A DNA stretch of 29,873 nt from JAVBKP01 sp031553975 (GTDB lineage: Bacteria; Bacillota; Clostridia; Peptostreptococcales; Anaerovoracaceae). Below the pieces are notes generated by a model. That model was not told the origin of the DNA, made no database searches, and saw nothing but the letters and a program-made list of their open reading frames with translations. Made by a program: the position numbers and the translations under genes. Below, one piece after another: positions 1 to 6,773 of this stretch (position 1 is its first letter; each line of letters opens with the position of its first letter). The DNA lies in NCBI GenBank assembly GCA_031553975.1, contig JAVBKP010000135.1:1-29873 (forward strand), written 5' to 3'.

Positions 1-140
1 TAACGCTGGCTCAAATAACGGTTAGCTGCACCCAGTTCACCATCCGGACCACCAAATTGAGTCAAGATTACCTTGGCAAGCGCAGGGTTCGGATTTTTTA
101 TATTCACGGGGTACTGTAATTTTCTTTCATAAGTCCACAT
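1..140 (-). CDS. cotJC: Spore coat protein CotJC, manganese-catalase family (partial, N-terminus only)
   Basis: Only the first 46 codons are present; the gene runs off the left edge of the window. The reading begins MWTYERKLQYPV and continues through a Q-F-G-G-P-D-G-E-L-G-A-A stretch and R-Y-L-S-Q-R. These are the conserved opening residues of CotJC, a dimanganese-catalase-fold protein of the inner spore coat. The start codon lies one base beyond the cotJB stop codon, so the two genes are translationally coupled. The family is thought to give spores peroxide protection. The metal ligands lie beyond the window and cannot be checked. The call is secure because of the neighbouring cotJA and cotJB. 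Confidence 0.9.
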   Translation of the reverse strand, partial: MWTYERKLQYPVNIKNPNPALAKVILTQFGGPDGELGAANRYLSQR

Positions 141-141
141 A

Positions 142-504
142 TTACATCTCACTTCCTTCCCAAGGCCATGGGTCTCTTACCCAAGTCCAAGCATTCTTAT
201 CTTGCACTTCAAATATATTAAGTGGGCCATAAGTGTTGGCATACTGGGCACGAAGCATGCGAAGCTTATTGTTTTGCTCATGGTACATGGCTAAGGCATT
301 TTGATCCATAGGATGTGTATCTAGGTAAAGGTTTAAGTCTAAGATCACAAAATCTGCGATGCAGATTTGGCGCATTAATGCAGCCTTTGACATGCCATTC
401 ATAGGCATTTGGTTAGGCATCTCCGGTCTTGGCTGCATGCCAGGTGTCATGCCTGGTGTAGGAACCGGCATTGGAGCTGGCATCGGTTTTGGCATATTAG
501 GCAC
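142..504 (-). CDS. cotJB: Spore coat protein CotJB with a Met/Pro-rich N-terminal extension
   Basis: The 120-residue product carries a typical CotJB core from about residue 44 to the end, including D-F-V-I-L-D-L-N-L-Y-L-D-T-H-P, Y-G-P-L-N and the closing W-V-R-D-P-W-P-W-E. CotJB proteins are usually about 80-90 residues. This one has roughly 38 extra residues at the N-terminus with 10 Met and 13 Pro in MPxP and PGM units. The gene overlaps the end of cotJA by 8 bp and abuts cotJC, so the three form one operon. The first ATG is followed directly by the low-complexity tract; an internal ATG at about residue 33 or 35 could be the true start, but no clear Shine-Dalgarno sequence favours it. Confidence 0.9.
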   Translation of the reverse strand: MPNMPKPMPAPMPVPTPGMTPGMQPRPEMPNQMPMNGMSKAALMRQICIADFVILDLNLYLDTHPMDQNALAMYHEQNNKLRMLRAQYANTYGPLNIFEVQDKNAWTWVRDPWPWEGSEM

Positions 505-712
505 GTGGGACCGCCTCCTCTCCTATAAAAGGTTTATCTAGAACTTGAAAAATAGTTCCCCGTTCAAAGCCGACTTCAGGGCTGTAAATGTTGCCCCAGG
601 CTTGCATGGGCACATAAGCCATAGCAGGAGTAAAACAAGCGTTGAAATTTTCATTCATTCCAGCACAGTTACCTTGCATAGCCGTAATATATGCGTGATA
701 CGTATTATCCAT
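497..712 (-). CDS. cotJA: Spore coat associated protein CotJA
   Basis: This 71-residue protein has the CotJA signature: a short N-terminal region, then A-Y-V-P-M-Q-A-W-G-N-I-Y-S-P-E-V-G-F-E-R-G-T-I-F with the characteristic Y-x-P-E/x-R-G-T-x-F pattern. CotJA helps assemble CotJC into the inner coat in Bacillus. It is the first gene of the cotJABC operon. A clear Shine-Dalgarno sequence (AGGAGA on the minus strand, about 7 bases before the ATG) supports the start. In Bacillus the operon is transcribed in the mother cell by sigma-E; no convincing sigma-E promoter could be fixed here. Confidence 0.9.
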   Translation of the reverse strand: MDNTYHAYITAMQGNCAGMNENFNACFTPAMAYVPMQAWGNIYSPEVGFERGTIFQVLDKPFIGEEAVPRA

Positions 713-824
713 ATTTGTCTCCTCATTGAGTTAATACTGAGCCAATGGCTCTAATCCATCATATGAAAACAATGGTAAATTGTTAATCTAATTTGCATTT
801 GTGGAGATGATGTACATGATTTGA

Positions 825-853
825 TTGTAATGTTACATCTTAATTAGTATACT
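825..853 (+). promoter_or_regulatory. Putative sigma-A promoter upstream of the copper locus
   Basis: TTGTAA at 825-830 and TATACT at 848-853 are separated by exactly 17 bp. The promoter would produce a leader of about 150 nt before the cupredoxin start at 1013, with no convincing ORF in it. A second promoter lies downstream at about 972-977. The region 713-1012 between cotJA and the cupredoxin gene otherwise holds only a 13-bp interrupted palindrome at 739-751 (GAGCCAATGGCTC) and the direct repeats listed next. Confidence 0.55.
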
Positions 854-922
854 AAAAGAAAAGGGGAGAGCGGCAATACTAATCTCGTAAAGACGGCACA
901 AGGAGATAGATATATTTTAAAA

Positions 923-977
923 CTCCATCAAAACTACACGAGTTCTCCATCAAAACTCCATACAATTACCATATTAT
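923..977 (+). promoter_or_regulatory. Direct-repeat operator (11-bp period) and -10 element of the cupredoxin promoter
   Basis: CTCCATCAAAA occurs at 923 and 945, with CTACACGAGTT at 934 and CTCCATACAAT at 956, so related units repeat every 11 bp. OmpR-family regulators commonly bind direct repeats with this helical period. A -10-like TATTAT at 972-977 starts exactly 16 bp after the last unit begins. The same geometry recurs before copZ. There is no good -35 hexamer, which fits an activator-dependent promoter. Assigning the site to the response regulator encoded at 6774-7472 is an inference from gene context. Confidence 0.65.
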
Positions 978-1012
978 ATAATTAAAATACAATATTTGAA
1001 GGGACTAAAAAA

Positions 1013-1423
1013 ATGAAACGATCAAAAAATTTCTATTTAATAATCCTCTTGGTATGCTTACTGGGGTACGCAGGGTTAAATCATTTTGGTTTTATACCAT
1101 CGAGCGGAGATGCAGCGGGAAAATCCGAGTCGGTAGCCACAGTGAATGGTAACGCACAAGAGATTACAACAGAGTTAGGGAGTAGAAGCTATGCTCCAAT
1201 AACTGTTCAAGCAGGTATACCTGTAAGGTGGACAATAAAAGCGGATAAGGCAAGTATAAATGGATGCAACAATGCCATGATAATTCCAGAATATGGTGTA
1301 GAGCATCAGTTCGTAGAGGGTGACAACGTAATAGAGTTTACCCCAACCAAGACAGGAACGGTTCCTTACAGCTGCTGGATGGGCATGATTAATAGTAAAA
1401 TAACGGTAGTTGATAAAGTATAA
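1013..1423 (+). CDS. Membrane-anchored cupredoxin-domain protein
   Basis: The 136-residue protein has a single N-terminal membrane segment or uncleaved signal (about residues 7-27) and one small beta-rich domain from about residue 42. The domain matches cupredoxin-like domains of the EfeO/Cupredoxin_1 type: P-I-T-V-Q-A-G-I-P-V-R-W, then N-G-C-N-N, then V-I-E-F-T-P, and finally P-Y-S-C-W-M-G-M. Cys85, Cys121, Met123 and Met125 (and perhaps His98) are plausible copper ligands. It probably binds copper on the outer face of the membrane. In related Firmicutes this domain is often fused to the C-terminus of SafE-like membrane proteins; here it is a separate gene at the head of the copper locus. 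A GAAGGGA sequence precedes the ATG. Copper specificity is inferred from neighbours and residues. Confidence 0.82.
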   Translation: MKRSKNFYLIILLVCLLGYAGLNHFGFIPSSGDAAGKSESVATVNGNAQEITTELGSRSYAPITVQAGIPVRWTIKADKASINGCNNAMIIPEYGVEHQFVEGDNVIEFTPTKTGTVPYSCWMGMINSKITVVDKV

Positions 1424-1450
1424 AAGAACTGGCCCTTTTATAGAAAACAC

Positions 1451-2866
1451 ATGAATCTGGTGGTGATTATTCTGAATAGCCTTCGAGCAAAACTCACAAT
1501 GTCATATATGTTTATTGTTTTGATTGCAGTAGCCATCATCAGTATTTTATCCAATGTAATGCTTGATCACGTATTTAAAGAATATGTTATCAAGCAACAA
1601 GAAGTGAAAATAGATGAGCTAATTAGCCGAGTGGGGGAGCAATTAAACACAACCAACGAGGAATGGAATTTATCTGTAGTTGAAAACGTAGGCATGAATG
1701 CTTTATCCAATGGGCTGATCATAAGCGTGATGGATAAAGGAAATAGAACAATTTGGGATGCGAGAACTCACAACAATGGTGAATGCCAAACAATGGTAGA
1801 AAACATGGCTCAAAATATGCATAGTCGCTATCCTAATTTTAATGGGAATTATGTTGAAAAAAAACACGAGCTGGTCAAAGATGATATGCCAGTAGGAAGC
1901 ATAGTGATTGGTTACTATGGACCGTATTATTTTTCGGATAATGATTTATACTTTATTAATACACTAAACAAAATTTTAGCCATTGTAGCAGCTAGTTCAG
2001 TCATTGTTTCTGTGATTTTAGGATATATCATGTCTAGGTATCTTTCTATTCCTATATCCAGTGTTATAAGCATATCTAGCGAGATAGCAAAAGGCAATTT
2101 TGGAGTAAGAGTCAATGCTACTTCCAACATCAAAGAGATTAATTCGTTAGTAGCAACAATCAATGACTTATCAGGGACATTAGAACATCTCGAAAAGATG
2201 AAAAAGCAGCTAACCTCTGACGTCGCCCACGAGTTGAGGACACCTCTTGCAACATTGCAAAGCCACATAGAGGCCATGATTGATGGAATTTGGGAACCTG
2301 ACAAACAAAGATTAGAAGGCTGTCACAGTGAAATCTTGAGGATTAGCCGAATGGTAGAAGATTTACAAGAGCTAACCAACATCGAAAGCGAAAAGATCAA
2401 ACTTGAGAAAAGCGAATTTGAATTATCGACGTTCTTACAATTGATTGGACAGAATTTTGAGCCGCGATTTAAAGCGAAAGGGCTTCTGTTCAAGTTCACA
2501 GACAACTTAAAAGGAAATGTCATTGCCGATCAAGATAAATTTTCCCAAATTATGGTAAACTTAATTTCCAATGCTATAAAATATTCCAACAGCGGTGCAT
2601 GCATAGAACTGACAACAACGGGTGATGAGAAAAGCTTTACAATTACCATCGAAGATTCAGGGATTGGCATCCCAAAAGAAGATTTACCATTTATATTTGA
2701 AAGATTTTATCGTGTAGACAAATCACGAGGTCGTGATGCAGGTGGTGCAGGCATAGGGCTTGCCATAGTGCAGGCCTTAGTAGCAGCCCATGGTGGGAGG
2801 ATCATAGTTGAATCAGAAGTGTCCAAAGGGACAAAGTTCACGTTAATATTCCCAGTGGAGAAATAA
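1451..2866 (+). CDS. Sensor histidine kinase, probably copper-responsive
   Basis: The 471-residue kinase has a membrane helix at about residues 16-38, an extracytoplasmic sensor region to about 174, a second helix at about 175-197, a HAMP linker, and the H-box D-V-A-H-E-L-R-T-P with phospho-accepting His260. The HATPase_c domain follows, with an N-box (N-L-I-S-N-A-I-K-Y), a G1 box (D-S-G-I-G-I-P) and G-A-G-I-G-L-A-I-V. It lies 27 bp after the cupredoxin gene. Its likely partner regulator is five genes downstream at 6774. ATG 1451 has only a poor Shine-Dalgarno sequence. GGTGGTGAT at 1459-1467 is a far better one and would place translation at CTG 1472 (reading M-N-S-L-R-A-K-L-T), so the first seven codons are doubtful. 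The copper role is inferred from location. Confidence 0.9.
   Translation: MNLVVIILNSLRAKLTMSYMFIVLIAVAIISILSNVMLDHVFKEYVIKQQEVKIDELISRVGEQLNTTNEEWNLSVVENVGMNALSNGLIISVMDKGNRTIWDARTHNNGECQTMVENMAQNMHSRYPNFNGNYVEKKHELVKDDMPVGSIVIGYYGPYYFSDNDLYFINTLNKILAIVAASSVIVSVILGYIMSRYLSIPISSVISISSEIAKGNFGVRVNATSNIKEINSLVATINDLSGTLEHLEKMKKQLTSDVAHELRTPLATLQSHIEAMIDGIWEPDKQRLEGCHSEILRISRMVEDLQELTNIESEKIKLEKSEFELSTFLQLIGQNFEPRFKAKGLLFKFTDNLKGNVIADQDKFSQIMVNLISNAIKYSNSGACIELTTTGDEKSFTITIEDSGIGIPKEDLPFIFERFYRVDKSRGRDAGGAGIGLAIVQALVAAHGGRIIVESEVSKGTKFTLIFPVEK
1459..1474 (+). promoter_or_regulatory. Extended Shine-Dalgarno sequence suggesting a CTG start for the kinase
   Basis: GGTGGTGAT at 1459-1467 differs from the ideal GGAGGTGAT at one position. 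It sits four bases before an in-frame CTG at 1472-1474, inside the reading frame opened by ATG 1451. ATT at 1469 is a second, less likely candidate. Confidence 0.4.
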
Positions 2867-2881
2867 AAAATATTTTTTAAT

Positions 2882-2914
2882 CTCCATCAAATCTTCACAA
2901 TTCTTATGTATAAT
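2882..2914 (+). promoter_or_regulatory. Direct-repeat operator and -10 element of the copZ promoter
   Basis: CTCCATCAAAT at 2882 is followed after 11 bp by CTTCACAATTC at 2893. A consensus TATAAT lies at 2909-2914, beginning 16 bp after the start of the second unit. The spacing equals that of the cupredoxin promoter (units at 945 and 956, -10 at 972). No independent -35 hexamer is visible, and the repeats occupy its position, as in activator-dependent promoters. It is a probable binding site for the OmpR-type regulator of this locus. Confidence 0.65.
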
Positions 2915-2944
2915 CAAAAAATAAAATGGAGAAGGAGACTGATT

Positions 2945-3157
2945 ATGTCAATTGTAACAAAACAATTAAATGTAGAAGGCATGTCTTGTAGTCACTGCGA
3001 GAGAGCAGTAAAAAACGAACTTGGTGAACTGGATGGTGTAAAAAATACGGTAGTAGATCTAGAAGCGAAAACCGTAACCGTTGAATATGATGCAGATTCT
3101 GTCACTGAAGAAACAATCAAAGAAGCCATAGTTGAAGCCGGCTATGAAGTAGTTTAA
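2945..3157 (+). CDS. copZ: Copper chaperone CopZ (HMA domain)
   Basis: This 70-residue protein is a single heavy-metal-associated domain. G-M-S-C-S-H-C gives the Cu(I)-binding pair Cys15 and Cys18, and the end A-I-V-E-A-G-Y-E-V is typical. It carries Cu(I) in the cytoplasm and hands it to the N-terminal HMA domains of CopA, encoded next. The reading frame is open from 2906, but that part overlaps the promoter -10. The ATG at 2945, seven bases after AAGGAG (2932-2937), is clearly the start. It has its own promoter with the direct-repeat operator, and a hairpin separates it from copA. Confidence 0.93.
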   Translation: MSIVTKQLNVEGMSCSHCERAVKNELGELDGVKNTVVDLEAKTVTVEYDADSVTEETIKEAIVEAGYEVV

Positions 3158-3191
3158 ATTTTCGCCCCGCACCTTACGGGGCAAAAATTTT
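3156..3191. terminator. Hairpin between copZ and copA (terminator or attenuator)
   Basis: GCCCCG (3164-3169) pairs with CGGGGC (3177-3182) around a 7-nt loop. Outside a single mismatch, AAATTTT (3156-3162) pairs with AAAATTT (3184-3190). The stem includes the last bases of the copZ stop codon. The T-run after the stem is short and preceded by A residues, so it may terminate only partly or serve as a 3' stabiliser for copZ mRNA. Confidence 0.6.
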
Positions 3192-3199
3192 AGAAAAAA

Positions 3200-3225
3200 T
3201 ATACCCTAGTACTGTATGGTATAAA
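3200..3225 (+). promoter_or_regulatory. copA promoter with a palindromic, CsoR-like operator
   Basis: TATACC at 3200-3205 is mirrored by GGTATA at 3218-3223, giving an interrupted palindrome over 24 bp with TACCC in its left arm. This resembles CsoR operators, which have TACCC and GGGTA-type arms. It overlaps an extended -10 promoter, TGG followed by TATAAA at 3220-3225, with no strong -35. Binding there would block RNA polymerase, consistent with copper-induced derepression by the CsoR encoded at 6472. CsoR sites are usually more G/C-rich in the centre, so the assignment is moderate. Confidence 0.5.
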
Positions 3226-3242
3226 AAGCAAGGAGTATTATT

Positions 3243-5711
3243 ATGCAAAAAGAAAATATTTTAATTGGTGGGATGACATGCGCTGCTTGTGCTAAAACGG
3301 TAGAGCGTGTGACAAAAAAACTAGATGGAGTTACATTATCTGCTGTTAACTTTTCTACAGAAAAACTAGCAATAGAATTTGATGAGAACAAAGTGTCTTT
3401 ACTCAAAATCAAGGAAGCAGTAGAAAAAGCAGGATATGAAATAATCGAGAAAATGAAAGAAAAGGAAGTAATCATACCAATACAAGGAATGACATGCGCC
3501 GCCTGTTCAAGCCGTATTGAGAGGGTTTTAAATAAAAAAGACGGAATTTCTATGGCGTCTGTCAATTTAACAACAGAAAAAGCGGCCATTAAGTATAATC
3601 CTGACACAATACGCTTATCTGAAATAAAACAAGCCATTGAAAAAATTGGATTTAAGGCAATGGAAATTGAGACGAAAGAAGCAGTGGATCAAGACAAAAT
3701 AAGAAAAGAGAAAGAAATAAGAACACTTTTTATTAAGTTTATTGTTTCTGCCACCTTTGGAATCCCTTTGCTCTATATCGCAATGATTCCCATGGTACCA
3801 GGTCTTGGCAACTGGCCATTTCCTAGCTTTCTAGAACCAATGCAGTATCCATTGACCTACGCATTGGCGGAAATCATTTTGACAATACCTATTTTGATTG
3901 CAGGAAATAAGTTTTACAGGGTGGGCTTTAAAGCCATATTTAACAAAAGTCCTAATATGGATTCCCTCATTGCCATGGGAACATCAGCTGCTGTTTTATA
4001 CAGTTTATACTCAACCTATAGGATTAGCATATATGATTTTAAAGCAATGAACAATTTATACTTTGAAACAGCAGGGGTCATCATTACTTTAATACTTCTT
4101 GGCAAATACCTAGAATCTGTATCAAAAGGCAAAACATCAGAAGCAATCAAAAAGCTTATGGGGCTAACACCAAAGACGGCTATTGTTATTCAAGATGGGA
4201 AAGAGATTGAAATACCAATAGAAGAAGTGGAAGTAGGGGATATTATTCTAGTAAAACCTGGTGATAAAATCCCCGTTGATGGAATGGTAGAAGACGGATT
4301 GACATCCATAGATGAATCTATGCTTACGGGGGAAAGTATGCCTGTTGAAAAAAAGGCAGGAGACAAAGTGTATGCAGCCAGCATCAATAAAAATGGATCC
4401 ATCAAGTTTAGAGCTACAAAGGTTGGAAGCGACACTGCATTGGCACAGATTATAAAACTGGTAGAGGATGCGCAGGGTTCAAAAGCCCCAATTGCACAGA
4501 TGGCAGATATTGTATCAGGTTATTTTGTACCAATTGTATTTGGGATTGCAACGTTAGCTGCAATTGCCTGGCTAATCAGCGGGCAGACGGTGGTATTCTC
4601 CCTTAGCATATTTATTGCGATTCTAGTCATCGCATGTCCTTGCGCCCTTGGGCTGGCCACGCCAACAGCCATTATGGTAGGCACAGGGAAGGGGGCAGAA
4701 TATGGGATACTAATAAAGGGCGGTGAGGCATTGGAAATCACCCACAAAATCAACACCATTGTGTTTGACAAAACAGGTACGATTACAGAAGGTAAACCAG
4801 AGGTAACAGACATTTTAACAGCAGCAAACATGTCTTCTGATAGGCTTTTACAGCTTGCTGCTTCTGCCGAAAAGGGATCAGAGCATCCACTAGGAGAAGC
4901 AATCGTTAAGGGTGCTGAAAAAAAGGGTTTAGAAGTTGTTAAAGTAGACCGCTTCGTAGCAATTGCAGGCCACGGGATTGAAGTAGAAATAGAGGGCATT
5001 AAAATGCTTCTTGGAAATAGAAAACTTATGGTTGACAGAAATATTTCTCTTGAGGAGCTCGAATCCGACTCTGACCGGTTGGCAACAGAAGGAAAAACGC
5101 CAATGTATATAACATGTGATGATACGCTTGCAGGAATCATTGCTGTTGCCGATGTAGTGAAAGAGAGCAGCGCAAAGGCCATTAAAAAGCTACAAGATAT
5201 GGGAATAGAAGTGGCTATGATTACTGGGGATAATAGAAAAACAGCTGAGGCCATAGCCAAGCAAGTCGGCATAACACGAGTACTTGCAGAGGTATTGCCA
5301 CAGGATAAATCAAACGAAGTGAAAAAGCTGCAAGCCGAAGGGAAAAAAGTTTCTATGGTAGGTGATGGCATCAATGATGCCCCTGCACTTGCCCAAGCCG
5401 ATATTGGAATTGCCATCGGTTCAGGCACTGATGTAGCCATGGAATCAGCTGATATTGTTCTTATGAGAAGCGATCTGATGGATGTCCCAACAGCTATACA
5501 ACTTAGCAAAAGCACCATAAGAAATATAAAACAAAATCTGTTTTGGGCATTTGGTTACAATGTACTTGGCATTCCAGTTGCAGCAGGGATATTATATGTA
5601 TTCGGAGGCCCAACGTTGAACCCTATATTTGCCGCCGCTGCCATGTCGCTCAGCTCAGTATCTGTTTTGAGCAATGCTTTGCGATTGAAAACATTTAAGC
5701 CTTATAAATAA
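3243..5711 (+). CDS. copA: Cu(I)-exporting P1B-type ATPase CopA
   Basis: The 822-residue ATPase exports Cu(I) across the cytoplasmic membrane. Two N-terminal HMA domains each carry M-T-C-A-A-C (Cys pairs 13/16 and 85/88). Membrane helices start near residue 160. The transport motif C-P-C is at 465-467, the phosphorylated Asp509 is in D-K-T-G-T, S-E-H-P-L is the P1B nucleotide-domain His-Pro motif, and G-D-G-I-N-D is at 707-712. Length and domain order are those of a full-size CopA. AAGGAG lies seven bases before the ATG. It is controlled apparently by its own promoter with a CsoR-like palindrome, and is partnered by CopZ just upstream. The C-P-C motif and paired CxxC domains favour Cu(I) over Zn/Cd. 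Confidence 0.96.
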   Translation: MQKENILIGGMTCAACAKTVERVTKKLDGVTLSAVNFSTEKLAIEFDENKVSLLKIKEAVEKAGYEIIEKMKEKEVIIPIQGMTCAACSSRIERVLNKKDGISMASVNLTTEKAAIKYNPDTIRLSEIKQAIEKIGFKAMEIETKEAVDQDKIRKEKEIRTLFIKFIVSATFGIPLLYIAMIPMVPGLGNWPFPSFLEPMQYPLTYALAEIILTIPILIAGNKFYRVGFKAIFNKSPNMDSLIAMGTSAAVLYSLYSTYRISIYDFKAMNNLYFETAGVIITLILLGKYLESVSKGKTSEAIKKLMGLTPKTAIVIQDGKEIEIPIEEVEVGDIILVKPGDKIPVDGMVEDGLTSIDESMLTGESMPVEKKAGDKVYAASINKNGSIKFRATKVGSDTALAQIIKLVEDAQGSKAPIAQMADIVSGYFVPIVFGIATLAAIAWLISGQTVVFSLSIFIAILVIACPCALGLATPTAIMVGTGKGAEYGILIKGGEALEITHKINTIVFDKTGTITEGKPEVTDILTAANMSSDRLLQLAASAEKGSEHPLGEAIVKGAEKKGLEVVKVDRFVAIAGHGIEVEIEGIKMLLGNRKLMVDRNISLEELESDSDRLATEGKTPMYITCDDTLAGIIAVADVVKESSAKAIKKLQDMGIEVAMITGDNRKTAEAIAKQVGITRVLAEVLPQDKSNEVKKLQAEGKKVSMVGDGINDAPALAQADIGIAIGSGTDVAMESADIVLMRSDLMDVPTAIQLSKSTIRNIKQNLFWAFGYNVLGIPVAAGILYVFGGPTLNPIFAAAAMSLSSVSVLSNALRLKTFKPYK

Positions 5712-5784
5712 AAGACGAAGACATCTACACGGAATTGAGACAATAAATAAAAGTAATGTAAGATAAAATTGGAGGAAAATAATC

Positions 5785-6456
5785 GTGAAAAAGAAAATCT
5801 TATTAATAGCCCTTTCCCTAGTACTAGTGTTGGCATTAGCAGCTTGTAAGCAAACGGATGTAATCGGTCAGGTGGCCACGACATCGTTTGAAACACTATT
5901 GCAGGCAGTTCCTGATAAAGTGACTGCCGATGACATGAATGGCGGATGGTCACTTAGCGCGCCAGACGATAGTGCCAGATTTATTTGGAGCAAGGATTAC
6001 AGCAAAAGCCCAATTCATGACGTTATGTTAGAATTTGATGCAAAACCCTTTATAGATGCAGGACTTGATATAACAAAACTTCCTGCTGGTACGGCGTATG
6101 ACGATATGATTATGATTGGAACCAAATATGGTGAAAATGAATTGAAGTATGATGGCGACGCTACTCCGCTTGGGTCATTTCGCCAAATCGTTTCCCTCTA
6201 TAGAGATCGAATAGGGTATCATGAAGACCTAGACCACTACGGAGTGGACTTAGGCAATGGCAAATTTGAATGGGCGAAAGATATGGCTACCAATGACAAA
6301 GATATTGTCTTTGTTGTAGATCCAAAAATTTTCACAGAGGCCGGTGTAGACCCTGCAAAAGTCGAGGGCTGGGTATTTGCCAAGGTAAAAATGAAAGATG
6401 ATAGTGGAAGAGAAATTGAAGTAGATAAGTTCTTAAAGCCTTTCGATATAAAATAG
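5785..6456 (+). CDS. Unrecognised lipoprotein of the copper locus
   Basis: Translation starts at GTG 5785, nine bases after GGAGGA. The 223-residue product has a lipoprotein signal with lipobox A-L-A-A-C and lipidated Cys21, so it should be anchored on the outer face of the membrane. I do not recognise the family. The mature part is acidic and rich in Asp, Tyr and Trp, with no further Cys and no obvious Met- or His-rich metal site. It contains an internal repeat: residues 85-99 (D-A-K-P-F-I-D-A-G-L-D-I-T-K-L) and 179-193 (D-P-K-I-F-T-E-A-G-V-D-P-A-K-V), each preceded by a hydrophobic strand, suggesting two related beta-sandwich halves. Its place between copA and csoR suggests a role in copper handling or sensing outside the cell, but that is inference. 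Confidence 0.8.
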   Translation: MKKKILLIALSLVLVLALAACKQTDVIGQVATTSFETLLQAVPDKVTADDMNGGWSLSAPDDSARFIWSKDYSKSPIHDVMLEFDAKPFIDAGLDITKLPAGTAYDDMIMIGTKYGENELKYDGDATPLGSFRQIVSLYRDRIGYHEDLDHYGVDLGNGKFEWAKDMATNDKDIVFVVDPKIFTEAGVDPAKVEGWVFAKVKMKDDSGREIEVDKFLKPFDIK

Positions 6457-6471
6457 ATTTGGAGGAGTAAT

Positions 6472-6747
6472 ATGGAGATAACTGTCAGAACAGAAAAACT
6501 CAAAAGCTCGTTGGTTACAAGGCTCAATCGCATCGAAGGACAGATACGAGGAATCAAGGGAATGATTGAAAAAGATTCCTACTGTGATGATGTACTCAAT
6601 CAGATTGCCGCCGTATCAGCTGCTTTAGATGGTGTTAGCAAACTTGTATTGGAGAACCATATCCGAGGTTGCCTAGTGGACAAGATAAAGGCGGGGGATG
6701 ATGAAATCGTGGATGAGCTATTAAAAACAATTGGTAAAATGCTATAA
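6472..6747 (+). CDS. csoR: Copper-sensing repressor CsoR
   Basis: This 91-residue all-helical regulator belongs to the CsoR/RcnR (DUF156) family: R-L-N-R-I-E-G-Q-I-R-G-I near the N-terminus, then the metal ligands Cys38, His63 and Cys67 in the C-H-C arrangement typical of Cu(I)-sensing members (Y-C-D-D, E-N-H-I-R-G-C). Cu(I) binding releases it from DNA. GGAGGA precedes the ATG. It is the sixth gene of the locus, 15 bp after the lipoprotein. A likely target is the palindrome at the copA promoter. The family also contains sulfide- and formaldehyde-sensing members, but the ligand set and neighbours make copper the strong choice. Confidence 0.93.
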   Translation: MEITVRTEKLKSSLVTRLNRIEGQIRGIKGMIEKDSYCDDVLNQIAAVSAALDGVSKLVLENHIRGCLVDKIKAGDDEIVDELLKTIGKML

Positions 6748-6773
6748 GCCGACAAAAGGGTGAGGAAATTCTT

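Noticed and set aside
758..790. Possible sigma-E promoter for cotJA (CATATGAT on the minus strand)
   Set aside because: The -10 resembles CATACAAT at only 6 of 8 bases and no -35 fits at the right distance, so I did not list it as a feature.
866..912. Possible c-di-GMP or other riboswitch in the cupredoxin leader
   Set aside because: Short blocks such as GCGGCAA and AAAGACGGCAC recall one, but the conserved core and helices cannot be assembled.
2906..2944. Upstream extension of the copZ frame
   Set aside because: It overlaps the promoter -10 element, and the ATG at 2945 has an ideal Shine-Dalgarno sequence and matches CopZ length.
4520..5518. 332-codon open frame on the minus strand opposite copA
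   Set aside because: It is the mirror of copA's coding frame, Ser/Thr-rich and low in typical protein features, with no ribosome-binding site; copA is certain.
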